Source: Perilla frutescens (lineage: Eukaryota > Streptophyta > Magnoliopsida > Lamiales > Lamiaceae). Taken from it: a stretch of DNA of 64,000 nt. Shown here piece by piece: positions 9,996 through 21,485 of the stretch. The stretch spans positions 39,149,817 through 39,213,816 of the forward strand of contig BRKX01000001.1 of the NCBI GenBank assembly GCA_026008535.1, read 5' to 3'. The notes under the pieces were generated by a model. The model worked only from the letters and a program-made list of their open reading frames with translations, did no database searches and was not told the origin of the DNA. The position numbers and the translations under genes are program-made. Every line of letters starts with the position of its first letter. Within the stretch, counting starts at the first letter, position 1.

Positions 9996-10022
9996 CCGCG
10001 CAACGCGCGGGTAAAATACTAG
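9996..10022 (+). repeat. Helitron 3' terminus, second (outer)
   Basis: Stem CCGCG, loop CAACG, stem CGCGG, spacer GTAAAATA and CTAG followed by T. It has the same geometry as the terminus 165 bp upstream, with an intact 3' flanking T. Confidence 0.7.
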
Positions 10023-12342
10023 TATGGATAATTACGAAAAAAAATTATGAACTTTTACACAATTTACTATTTAGAAACAAAATTTAAAACTTTGCAATTA
10101 CAATACAACACAATTTTGTTATTTGTTCCATAACAGATGTAACTTTGCAATAAAATGAAAATCAAACAATATATTTCATACTAAATTTTATTGTACTGTA
10201 TTAATGAAAATAAAGTCATTAGAGCATCCACTCCATATTCTCTCACTTTTAGGAATGTATGCGCCACATCACTACCACGTTACCATCTCTCTTTTGTACT
10301 TTATGAGAACATATGTATCTCCAACAATACTAGACTACATATTTATCTCTCTTTTGTACTCTCTCAAAATTAATTATTCATGATCTCACTATCATATTAA
10401 TATTCGTTATATTGTATTTATTTACTTTTAATAATTTAATTAATATATTTTAATTATAACATACGTGACTACATATATTTAATTTTATAAAATTAAATAA
10501 TGATTAATAGTACATAACGTGGAATTAAGAAACAACTCAAACCAACGTTAAAAAACACAATTCAAACAAAAAAAATGATATTTATGTAATTATTTTAATT
10601 GAATGAATATTTAAACAAAAGTAATATAATATATATATATATATAACAACATCAGATAAAAATAAATATAATTATTTTAACGAAATAAAAGTTAAAACAC
10701 CAATTACACACACACACACACACAAATGGCAATTAGCAACAACCGATTTTTTTTTTTTATGGAAAATGAAAGAGGAGAGGAGAGAAAAGATTGTGTTCCA
10801 GACTGGGCCCCACTTTTTGGAGGAAACACTTCCGCTTTCGGCTCTCCCACTTCCGCCTTATCAACTCCGTCACCACATCCTAAGACGCTCGAGTTGAGAG
10901 TTTCTGTTACACTTTTTTATATTTTATTTTATATTTTATTATTAAATTTATAATTTTAATAATATTTATTATAAAATAAAAATTAATTATAACATATAAA
11001 ATCATAGTTAACATTTATTAATAAAAAAATATGAATTAAAAAAATATAAAATATAATTTTAAAAAACAAACTATAATAATGAATTATTAATTAGAACTCG
11101 AGAGTTAAATATTTAAAAATAATTATAAATTCTAATTGGGTGGGGTGAACCTAAAACATTCATAAGATTAAATGAAATCATAAAAAAATAAAATTTAGGA
11201 AAAAAATACAAGAAAAACTTATAATTTAAAAGTGTAACACGGAGTGTAATACAAAGAGTGTAACATAAAATTTCAATCCATAATTAACCCATTAACAATA
11301 TATGTGTAACTATATCTACACAATATGACATGAATACTAATACGATAAGACACGACACAATAAATATTTACCTCGATACAAACACAATAAATTTAAATAT
11401 TAATTTATTATTTTCATATCGTGTTCTCGTACCGTAGCATGGTGGCAGCAATTTTCAGCCTCAGTAATATAGTAGTCGTTATTTCCCAAATATATAACAT
11501 CAAAACAAACTATACAAGTATACGGTTAAATGAATGGTATCAAGCTAACAAAATAGAAGGAAAAAAACAAAAAAGGAACGGTGTGAACAAATTGTATTAG
11601 ACGTGACGCACATCCAATAATAAATTGAGCAAAATTGGAAGCGTGGCGGTGAGTTTACGACGTATGATGCGTATGCCTCTCCTCGCCACGCCACGCGTCC
11701 CACCTCCCTCTTATTGCTACACGCTATCATACGCCTTCTATGTGCACTTTTATTATTGCCACTCCCTTTCACAAATTCCACCTTTCATTTTATACCCAAA
11801 TTATATTATATTTTATTATTCTTACTCTACTCAAAATTAATCGTCAGGCCATGGATTGAGCTCCACTTGAAGCATAGAACCAACGTAAAACTTCATATTT
11901 TTTGCTGTGTTTTCAGAAAAGCTAAAAAAATATCATATTTATTAAATAATATAAAAAACTACTCTGTTATGATAAAATTCATCACACTCTCTCTAAATAT
12001 CATAATAATAATCTAAAAACATTAACTTTAACATAAAAGTAATAGTTTTGGCTAAATACTGTAATTGTCAAATAATATAAAATATATAGTCTAAATGTAA
12101 TTTATACATAACATGGTTAATAAAGCATCCCTACCCTCTTTCTTAGCAAATGTAACTCATACATAATATTTGATAGAAATCGTCTTTTTGATGAATTTTA
12201 ATATAACAAAGGTAATTTTTAGGCTATTTATTAAACACAATTTTTTTTATAAATAATTTAGAAGAAAACAAGGAATTGTATAAATTTTACTCGTATTATT
12301 TTTATATATTAGGATTTAAATTTTCAACACTGTTGGGCATTC
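10023..12342. other. AT-rich intergenic sequence
   Basis: No credible ORF. Contains an (AT)n tract near 10630, a (CA)n tract at 10709-10724 and a copy of an interspersed repeat around 10215-10400 whose segment CTCTCAAAATTAATTATTCA is related to the segment near 19200-19270. Short ORFs here have no codon bias or recognisable domains. Confidence 0.5.
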
Positions 12343-12359
12343 TAAATGTAGTTTATACT

Positions 12360-12466
12360 CTTTTTTTTACTCACACACTCGATCTGTAATATTGAAAAGA
12401 TTTGAACATGTGATCAAAGGTCACCAAGCAACCTTATTCCACCATTAGGCCAACCGCACGAGAACT
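12360..12466 (-). mobile_element. tRNA-derived SINE with target-site duplication
   Basis: On the minus strand the element starts CTCGTGCGGTTGGCCTAATGG, with a good pol III A box (TGGCCTAATGG), has a B-box-like TGTTCAAATCTT about 40 bp later, and ends GAGTGTGTGAGTAAAAAAAA. It is flanked by a 17-bp direct repeat, TAAATGTAGTTTATACT (12343-12359) and TAAATGTAATTTATACT (12467-12483), 16/17 identical. A/B boxes, a short length, an A-rich tail and a long target duplication together define a SINE. Confidence 0.8.
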
Positions 12467-12483
12467 TAAATGTAATTTATACT

Positions 12484-14502
12484 TAATATATACTGTTTGC
12501 ATAATGTTGACATGAGTGGTTTATCCCGTGCACATCATCAACTAATGATCATGGTTTATTTTCGTCAAAAAAATAAAATAAAATAAAATATTTTTATGAA
12601 ATTATATCAAGACTCAAGTATCAACGCCGTTTAAATCGAAATATATATATCATGTACACACAAATATCGGTTGTGAATATTTCGGATTAACTATAAATAA
12701 TTTCTCAAACGTTAAGAATAAAATTTCCTAAGATAATTTTTTTTTCTTTATAATCGAGGAAACATATTTTGGATTTAGCAATGCACTAGCAGCTCAAAAG
12801 TCAACCAAAATTTGAAGTTTGGTTGTGGCGTACATGAAACCAAATATTTGGTGAAAATAAACAATTTCAAAGTATCATTACTATCATATTTTCTTTTAGA
12901 TACTATCGTCTCTTTGAAATACTAACAATTTTGTGTAATCATAAAAACACACAAAGTCAATCTTTCTATTTTTGGGAAAACTTGTCTACAAATTATACTG
13001 CCGTCGGTATCAAATTAACAATCGTTTAAAAATTTTCTACCTATAAATTAAGATGGAATAATTTTGACCAGTCCATATTAAATCATATTAAGATATATAT
13101 ATATATATATATATATATAATAAATACATATTTCCTTATCCTAATAAATACATGTTAAAATTAAAAGAGTGTGTAAAAATATATAAAACGATACATTTTT
13201 TTTTTTGAGAACTATATAAAATGATATTTAATTTGTTATAAGTTAAATAGTACTATGAAGCGACAATTAATTTAATCAAGAGGGAGTAGGATGTTAACGA
13301 GACATAAAGTTTCCTAGTCGCATTCTTTTTTTTTTTAATAGGTCAATGGAAACTCAATTTTGAAAGCCAAAAAAAAAATTCAGTATTTTGACATTATAGG
13401 CTCTGTTTTTTTTAGGGAAAACGAATAGTAATGAATTAAATTGAGATTATAGTTGATTGTTGATTAAAATACTATAGAACAATTATAGCTAATAATATAC
13501 TCTTTGACGCACGTATCCGTAAATCTACCTCCTTTAAACATATTAAAAAGGCAAACAGTTGGGTACACTCATTGTACCAAATTATTTCGATCAAACAAAA
13601 ATTTACGATGTTTTTTTAGCATTAGAAGTTATATTTTTAATTATTAGAAGTGATATCTTTTTTAATTTAAAAAAATGTAGTAATAGTTATAAAAATGATA
13701 GTCTTTTGTTTTTATCAGTAATTTTCAATAAAATAAATATGATACTTTTCAAGATAATAAGTTATACGTTTTTTCGTCTAATATAAGACATTATGTGCAT
13801 AGGAGACTACCTCATTAAAAAATGAGAAAATTACACATTAATACTTATATTTTTGGTTCTTTTTCAAAAATTAATAAAACGGTACCCACTTTTTTTTTAA
13901 AAAAAAATAATTACAAATCTAACATTTGATCAATTTTACGTTTCATATCGTGTAACTGATTGTATTTTATTTTGAAAAATTATATAATATTTTATTAATT
14001 TTAAAAAAAGTGGCTAAACATATAAACGGCAAAGACATTAGTGTAAAATTGAGTCGTTACCTTGCTTTGCTGGCTTGCTCCGACTAATAAAAAAAATGTT
14101 AAAATAATTGAAAAAAGTCTGTCAATTAAAAATTGGGTTTACGTTAATGAAAGTAAAAAACCCTCTCTTTTTCCAATTCATTCTTCAATCAATTGGAGCT
14201 CTGTAGATATAATATACGCATAGCGTCACACGCAAACGTCTGCGCACGAATTCAGCTGTTTCTCTTCCTCGCTCAATTTTGCGTGGCTTGGATTACACAT
14301 ACACACAAATATATAATCGCATTACATATTTTCGTATGTATATAGAGTAAAATCGTACATAAATGGCTATTTTTGGCAGTTATTGCTGAAAGCTCAAATC
14401 TCTCAGTTACTCAGGTGTTTTGTGTGTCCAGATTTTTTGTTATCTTTAATTTCTATTTTTAATTGATTGATCAAGAGATTCGGTTTCGATTCGGTGTGTG
14501 AT
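12484..14502. other. AT-rich intergenic sequence and 5' region of the VTT-domain gene
   Basis: Contains an (AT)n microsatellite at about 13090-13120 and many poly-T/poly-A runs. No ORF with protein-like character. The last 300 bp, less AT-rich with CT stretches, are the likely promoter and 5' UTR of the gene starting at 14503; no TATA box could be assigned with confidence. Confidence 0.5.
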
Positions 14503-16210
14503 ATGACTTACAATGCTGCCGATGAAGAGAATCGTAGAATCGGGGAGGATTACGTGAAATTGGAGGATGGTGGGGCCCACTGGCAGGCGGAAACGTCGAC
14601 GTCCGGTTGTTGTGGTGGCGGTGGAGGCGGTGGAGATGGGGTTGACGGCGGTGGTGGTGGAGGGTGGTTGTGGTCTTTGTGGTGGTGGGCGAAACTGGTG
14701 CTCGTGGTCTTATTTGTTGCCGTGTTGGGCGCGGTTTTCTTCAAATGGGTCGGTCCCTTTTTTATGGATAAGGTAAAAAATTTGTTCTGATTTTTACCCA
14801 GACACGTGATTTTTCTTCGTAAATTTCCCGACTTTTATCCGTGAATGCGGGATTTGATGTGTTTTAGCTGTTGTTATATTAATTTCACTGTAGTGTTTTC
14901 AGTGTCCTTTTATTTTTTTGAATAACTCATGTTGGTGGCTTCATGCTGCTATCCCCCTGCGGTGTTTACTCTCAAATCTTGCTCCAACTGAATTCTAGTG
15001 TTCAGGCTTTTTTATGCATCTCTCTCTCTCTCTCTCTCTCTCCGTGTGTGTGTTTGTGTGTGAGCAACAGATGAAACAGGAGTTTCGTGTTTTTGTTAAT
15101 TAAACATTTAGATTTTATTTGACTTGGTGGATGAAATTTATGTCTTGCACATGTTGCACAATGGACGCTTACATTTGTTAAATATTTTTTTCTCTCCTTG
15201 ATTTGGTTTTGGGTTGCTAGGGAGAGATGGACTGAGGTGTGGAGGAATAGAGGTATTAGCCACTTAGGCTGACCCCCTTTCATTCCTTAATTTGTGTGCG
15301 AGTTTATGTCTCTGTGTTGCTGCTGGAGCTCTTATTTGAGTTTAGAACTCGAGCTTCTTTTTCTGCAGCCAGTGGTATGTCTATACATTATTCTATTATT
15401 GATCATTAGCAACTTCTAGTTCCTCGAATGCACTAGCATACCGCCGGTAATTTTAATGCATGTAAGTCGAGTGGGATACCTGGATAGTACTCATATCATT
15501 GCATCTCTTGACCATTTCATATATGCCAGGAGGATTGTTTGGACTTTGGATATCATTCAAACATTTTTACAATAATAATAGCATCTTCAGACTGTCTTTG
15601 TTCGAAGATTATTATCATATTTATGTTCTAATTGAATGTGCTTTGGACTTTTTCCAGGAAATCATCCCCATAATAAATTGGGAGCAAAAAACTTTCAGCA
15701 CAGCTATGATAGCACTCATTGTGTTTGCTTCTCTGGCAATATTCCCATTACTTCTTATACCTTCTACACCATCCATGTGGGTAGCTGGGATGACTTTTGG
15801 ATACGGTTATGGTTTTCTGATGATCATTGGAGGAGTGTTGATTGGCGCCTCTATTCCTTATTTCATTGGTTCATTATTCTACCATAGAATTCATGTACGG
15901 TAATTTCACTTGAGCATGTTTCTTGTGCTGTGTTTGTTATACTCAACAATAAGCATGCACCATATTTTCTCACATGCAGGTATGGTTAGAAAGGCACCCG
16001 AAGAGAGCTTCTATCATAAGACTAGCAGGCGAGGGAAACTGGTTTAATCAGTTTCGAGCTGTTGCTTTGATTAGGGTTTCTCCTTTCCCTTATGTCATAT
16101 ATAACTACTGCGCTGTGGCTACGGATGTGAAATATGTTCCTTACTTGTTGGGGACTGTGGGAATGTTGCCAGAAATATTTGTTGCACTTTACACGTGAGA
16201 ACTCCTTGGT

Positions 16211-16245
<35 letters not shown>

Positions 16246-17853
16246 CTCTGAGTCTCCGGATCTTCTATCTGTCTATAAACATCTATTCAAAGTAACTAGA
16301 GTTACAGACTGATGTTGGTTTCTACTAGAATGCATTGTGTTGATTATTATCAAGCTTTAGTCCATGAACCTTGACATGTAATTGTCATGCATATGCGTTC
16401 ATTTTTCTTGTTATGTAGCTTTTGCCAACTTCTAGCTGGAGAATATTATAATGTGATTTTGAATGTGTGCGACTGCAGTGTTTCTGGAATGCTGTGGAGA
16501 ACCTATTTTGCCATTTTATTGCACCGCCACTTGCTATGAATTTGATGCCAAATAAATCTTCTTTTGATAAAAACATTGTTTGCTTTCCTCTTTGCATGAA
16601 TATATGCCCTCTATGACTCCCGTCTTCTATACATTTAAGATAGTACTCTAGTGTGGTTCTGATTCTAGGTGTGATTGTATAGCTTTGTGTGAGAGTGTCG
16701 ACATAATAGGAACAACATTTTGTGTTATTCCTGTTTCCCATTTGTTTTGCTTTATTTTTGTTGCATCTACGGTCTACGCATTTATAATGTGGCAAAAGTG
16801 TGACTTATATATGTAAGGGTGTGTTTAAATGGAGGTGCTTAAAATCATTTGAAATCCCTTGTCTGGAGTGGATTATAGAAAGATTCTCGAATCTCAAATC
16901 CCTTGTTTGACAGGAAAGTGAAGAGTTTCTCTTGAATTCGTATTACTTAATTTGGTTACTTGTTAGGTTACAAAGATTCTTGATGCTGCCGATATAAAGA
17001 CCACTTACTTAGCATATGTCTTTTCTAGGGAGTCTAAAAGCATGCTAAACAAGTAATAAGTAACATCCTAGCACACAACCTACTCCCTAGGTGACTCTTC
17101 CCATGAATAATAAATGTGTTGGCTGCACGTTAACTATGGCATGTAAATAATAGAAAAAGTGAACATAATTTTATTTTAATCTACATATTAATGAAACAAA
17201 GACATTTAATTTGGTGTATTAGTGTGTAATGCATGTCATGTTTCTAATTTGCATAGCATGTGCGGTGTGTATGCAATGTATTTATTACTGTGCGTGTCTG
17301 TGTGAGTGTGAGTTTATAGTCTTAGTGTGCGAGAGTGATGAGGGGTGGATTTTACAATGATTAGGTTTTAAGATGCATTTGAGATCTCCATTCAAAATGA
17401 ACTAAAATTGAACCGTTTAAATTTATGGAATCAAGTTGTTGGCCACTCTCAATCCAAACACCCTAAATTCTTAAGGTGTTTTCAGTGCGTGAAGCTTGAT
17501 ATTGTTAACTCCATGGAAAACCTCAAAAGACTTGGTAGCATGAACACCAGGTTGCACCTTCAGCTTTGTTTGTGTTAATTTTATGCGACAGTAGAATAAC
17601 GACTGAATACGTTCTATGGTTCCTGCAAATTTGGTTTTCTTCTGACCTTTGGTGTGTCTTACTCAACTGCAGGGGCATCCTCATTAAAACTTTAGCTAAT
17701 GCCTCCCAAGATCGGCAGTCTCTGTCAGTATCACAGATTGTTTTGAATGTGATTGGGTTCTGCATTACTGTGGCCGCAACAATAGCAGTCACGTTGTATG
17801 CAAAGAGGCGACTGAAGGAGCTGCAGACGCGAGAGGAGCTACTGTTGCAGTGA
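14503..17853 (+). CDS. SNARE-associated Golgi (VTT/DedA-family) membrane protein
   Basis: Four exons, 14503-14772, 15658-15894, 15980-16194 and 17673-17853, give 300 aa with all junctions in frame. An N-terminal cytosolic part (MTYNAADEENRRIGEDYVKL) leads to a Gly-rich stretch (residues ~48-65). A Trp-rich first membrane helix (~66-86) follows, then the VTT domain with hydrophobic helices (FASLAIFPLLLIPSTPSMWV; FGYGYGFLMIIGGVLIGAS), the conserved SPFPYVIYNYCAVAT and a last helix (IVLNVIGFCITVAATIAV). The Lys/Arg/Glu-rich tail is RRLKELQTREELLLQ. The start at 14503 is preferred over the in-frame ATG at 14467 because plant relatives begin MTY. Relatives (TMEM41/VMP1/DedA group) act in Golgi/ER membranes, some as lipid scramblases; the plant role is not settled. 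The intron 2 donor GTACGG is weak but is the only in-frame choice. CT-rich microsatellites lie in introns 1 and 3 (15018-15042 and 16217-16245). Confidence 0.92.
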
Positions 17854-19020
17854 TCTCATAGGTTTGAATGGGAGGTATAGATACACACATATATATAACC
17901 ATGGAAGAATTTGGATGTTTTTATGGGTTTATTCATTGGTTGCTGATTTGTTAAGAGTCTCACCCCTGTCATTGCTGCTGGAAGAGAAATGCAGTTAAAG
18001 GACATAACAGCTCATGGAAATTGACACCATCACTCCTATTAGTGATGAAAGAAGAACTTCTTGTTATCCCTCTTTTTTCCTTTTTCTTTTAATGTAAATT
18101 TGCTTTTACTGTCACAAGATCTTGCAATCATATATATTTACTGGAGAATTGGAAATCACAGCCTTTTTAATGGTGATATCTTTAGTTGTATCTTTCTTAT
18201 TTCACAAAGAAATTGTGTCAGATCGTCTGACTGGTTGAAATATATCGGAGGGTATCCATATTCAAATTCACTTTACATTTTACACTCAATTGAATGGATA
18301 TATAGTTTAGGTTAATATCTGAATCCGGGTATGTATGGTCTGATAGGAGATTTATCCCTTGTTATTTATGTATTAGTTTCAAATGTCAATACATGAACCA
18401 AACATGGTATCAAGATTTTCTTCCAAATCCAGCCACTCTATGAACACTTGAGAGAAATTCGAGTATCATTTTAGTAACTAGTATGAAAGAAGTGTTCATA
18501 TGTATAAAAGAATAATAAAAATGCAAGAAAGAAGAATACGAAAAATATATTGGAAGGAGCAAAAATTAAAGTTCAAGAAGTGAAAAGTACAAAAATTAAT
18601 TTTTTTAAAAGTAAAAAAATAAAATAAAGGTAACATGAAGCATATTTTGATTAAGTATTAGTTAATGAGTAGATTATATTTAATACCCAATGTTTGTAAC
18701 TTATAATAATAGTACATCAACCTACATTTAATAATTATTTTACCCCAACATCTTATTTTTATCACAATTTTACCTTATGTAAGTTTTTTCCGACAACTGA
18801 AAACCGAGTCGCTACGTTGAAGAACAGGTGGACAAGAAATCTTGTCCATCTTCCCACATAAGATGTTCATTTTTTATTTCATTAATAACTCCGATTAAAT
18901 TGAGGATAAATTTGAATTCCTAGTTATAACATTAATTATTTTTGAAGGATACAAATCTACTACAGTAAAGTATGAACTATTTAAAAATGAAGAAAGTATA
19001 AGCTACACTGGAAAGTTTAC
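17854..19020. other. Intergenic sequence downstream of the VTT-domain gene
   Basis: 3' UTR and AT-rich DNA. An 18-bp imperfect hairpin GGACAAGA-AA-TCTTGTCC lies near 18832-18849. No gene seen. Confidence 0.45.
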
Positions 19021-19100
19021 CCTGCAAACCATTGAGATCGTGACATGTAAGTAATATTTTGAAAAATTATCCACGTGACACGATCTCAATGATTTGCAGG
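19021..19100. repeat. 80-bp foldback element
   Basis: The arms are 19021-19042 (CCTGCAAACCATTGAGATCG...) and 19079-19100 (its inverse, ending TTTGCAGG), 22 bp with one mismatch, around a 36-bp AT-rich loop. It forms a strong hairpin and may be a miniature foldback transposon or a small hairpin transcript source. No target duplication was evident. Confidence 0.7.
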
Positions 19101-20823
19101 TATTACTCATAGCATCTCCTGCAACATTTTTCCATTTTCAGGAGTCTCTGTCTGACGTCATTGCCACATCACTATCCCCCCTCTATCTCATCAAACATAT
19201 TTTCTCCAACAATACCCTTCTCAAAATTAACTATTCACGGGTCATACTGTCATCTCACTCTCATTTATACTCTATGTTTTTTTATTTAAATATTTATAAT
19301 ATATATTTTAGCTTGAATAAATTCAAATATTATTTATAAAAATTTAATTAAGAAGTGACTAAGTATATAAATTCACCTCGTCTCTCTACCACCCCCATGC
19401 TCTTATGTGGGTAAACAAGAATTTTCCAAACTATACATACTTGTGCAGGGGCGACTATTGAGGGGCACAGGGTGCTCTTCAACATAGAGCCCTCAAAGTC
19501 AATATATATATATTAATTAAGGCCCGAATTTTTAGTATTAAGGTTTAATTTAAGGGTTCAATTTTTATTAATAATTTTTTTTTAGTATTAGAATCTTAAT
19601 TTTTATGATTAACACAGGGCCTCTAAAATATCTAAGATGACCCCACATGTGTGTCGATTCACAACCATTATATGAGTTAAAATGTACGATTAAATACATA
19701 AACTCTGACACAATTTTCAATTGACATGAACTTTGAAATGTTGCAATTAAAATATAAAATTGTAATTTTTTGCAAAATAGACACAATTTGCAATGTAGTA
19801 TGAAAGTCAAAAACTATATGTCATAATTATCTTTATTGTACTAACAAAATTCAAGTTATTATTATTATTATGTTATATATTTATATACTTTTATAATATT
19901 TCAAGTAATATGTCCATTTTTCGTTCGTTGGAGAATTTGAGGTGTCTATTTTGAAAAAAAGAATTTGCAAAATTGTATTTTTCATTATAATATTTTAAAA
20001 TTTATGTCTAAATTACAAATTATATCAAAATTTATGTATTTAATCATAATTAATCCACCGTTATATCTGCCAACCACTCGTCGACTTGTTTCTTAAATGC
20101 ATGCATTTTATCACTTGCTTTGATCTTTCTCATATTTCTACTTAATATTTTTATATTTATACTACAACGGCTACTGATTTCTTGACAGTTTCTGTGGCCA
20201 TCATTTGTAATATAAATTACAAAAGATATATTATTATAAGATGATAATACTTATATATCCTATTGCTAAAAAAAACTTATATATCTATATATATCGTTAT
20301 TGTTGAATGAAATTAAGTATGGGAATCAGGGTATGGATTAGATTAACACTGTATATCTTTTTTCGCATTTGATATTTGTTTTTTATATTCAAGATAAGTC
20401 TGATCTATTTGATTGATATACTTATTTATGAAATACAATTTGAAGTTGTGTACTACTCTATAAACTATTTTATTAATTATATATCTCTAATTGAAGACAA
20501 AAAACACAGGAGTGAAAACAAGAAATATAAACTCACACATATTGCTTTACATGAAGTCAACTTGTTCCAACAACAATTTTCGGCACATTTATTCTGAGGT
20601 CAAATGCATATATATATATATTTATATTATTTTTAAAGTCAAATGTATTTTTGAAGAAATCTTATTCATACCATAAAAATAATCTAATAAAAGTATAAAA
20701 CTTGGGAAAAGTTATGGTTCAGGAAGCATGATTTTTTAATAATTGAAGCATACACTAACAATTAGGGAGAACGAACAAATGATCATCGACTGTATATAAT
20801 TATTTTAGACAAAAATTTATATT
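19101..20823. other. AT-rich intergenic sequence with old repeat debris
   Basis: Includes a second copy of the interspersed repeat also seen at 10215-10400 (around 19105-19270) and a CAGGGGCG-type fragment near 19447-19620 that may be a hAT remnant, without a clear pair of ends. No gene. Confidence 0.4.
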
Positions 20824-20959
20824 AGACCGTCTGACGGGTCTCTTGCGTTAAACGGGTTAAATAAGATCCAAACTCATTCAAAAAATCATTCTAAACCCGT
20901 CAAAACCCTCAAAAACAATTGGCGTGTGGGCTCCACGCGCCCGCCCACGCGCGGGCACT

Positions 20960-21479
20960 CAGGTATCACTAGGTATAAAGTAAAAATATCACTATGTGTG
21001 AAGTATCACTAACTGTGAACTGAAGTATGATTAACTATGAAGTGAAGTATTAAATATAAATTTGACGAAATATCATTAACTATTAAGTGAAGTATCATTA
21101 GATATATATCTAGTAAATTATCATTATCTCTAAAGTGAAGTATCATTAAATATAAATTTGACGAAATATCATTCATTATTAAGTGAAGTATCACTAGATA
21201 AATATTGATAAATATTTGGTGAAGTATCATTAACTCTGATGTGAAGTATCATTAGCTATGAAATGAAGTATCATTTACTATGAAGTAAATTATCATTAGA
21301 TATAAATTTGACAAAATATCATTAACTATTAAGTGAAGTATCATTAGATATATATATATTTGGTGAAATATCATTAATTATGAGATGAAGTATCATTAAC
21401 TCGGAAGTGGAGTATAATATGATACTTCACTTCGCATACTTCACACATAGTGATATCTTACTTTATACCTAATGATACC
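20960..21479. repeat. Degenerate tandem repeats inside an inverted repeat
   Basis: Many imperfect copies of a roughly 22-bp word close to ATCATTAACTATGAAGTGAAGT, some in longer higher-order units with TATAAATTTGACGAAAT. The ends mirror each other: GTATCACTAGGTATAAAGTA (left) is inverted in TACTTTATACCTAATGATAC (right, 21459-21478), so the array can fold back. The frame is stop-rich and not coding. Confidence 0.7.
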
Positions 21480-21485
21480 CGAGTC

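Larger units (their letters stand above)
4449..10022 (+). mobile_element. Non-autonomous Helitron-like element with captured sequences and two 3' ends
   Basis: The 5' side at 4449 reads TCTATACTATATATAAAA, a form common at plant Helitron 5' ends. Two Helitron-type 3' ends follow in the same orientation: hairpin CCGTG-CAACA-CACGG then CTAG ending at 9857, and hairpin CCGCG-CAACG-CGCGG then CTAG ending at 10022, followed by T. No Rep/helicase ORF is present, so it is non-autonomous. The interior has exon-like fragments joined by intron-like sequence and a truncated Ty3/gypsy insertion. The base before the 5' TC is T, not the expected A, so the left border is the weakest point. Confidence 0.65.

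Noticed and set aside
10215..10400. GAGCATCCACTCC repeat as a MITE
   Set aside because: Similarity to 19105-19270 shows it is repetitive, but no inverted end or target duplication could be read.
16385..16795. 136-codon minus-strand ORF
   Set aside because: Falls in intron 3 of the VTT-domain gene, with no domain or codon pattern; chance.
19440..19625. CAGGGGCGACTATTG hAT-like start
   Set aside because: No matching inverted end or 8-bp duplication could be found; probably an old remnant.
20960..21479. CRISPR-like array
   Set aside because: Units are contiguous and degenerate with no unique spacers, in a eukaryotic transposon.
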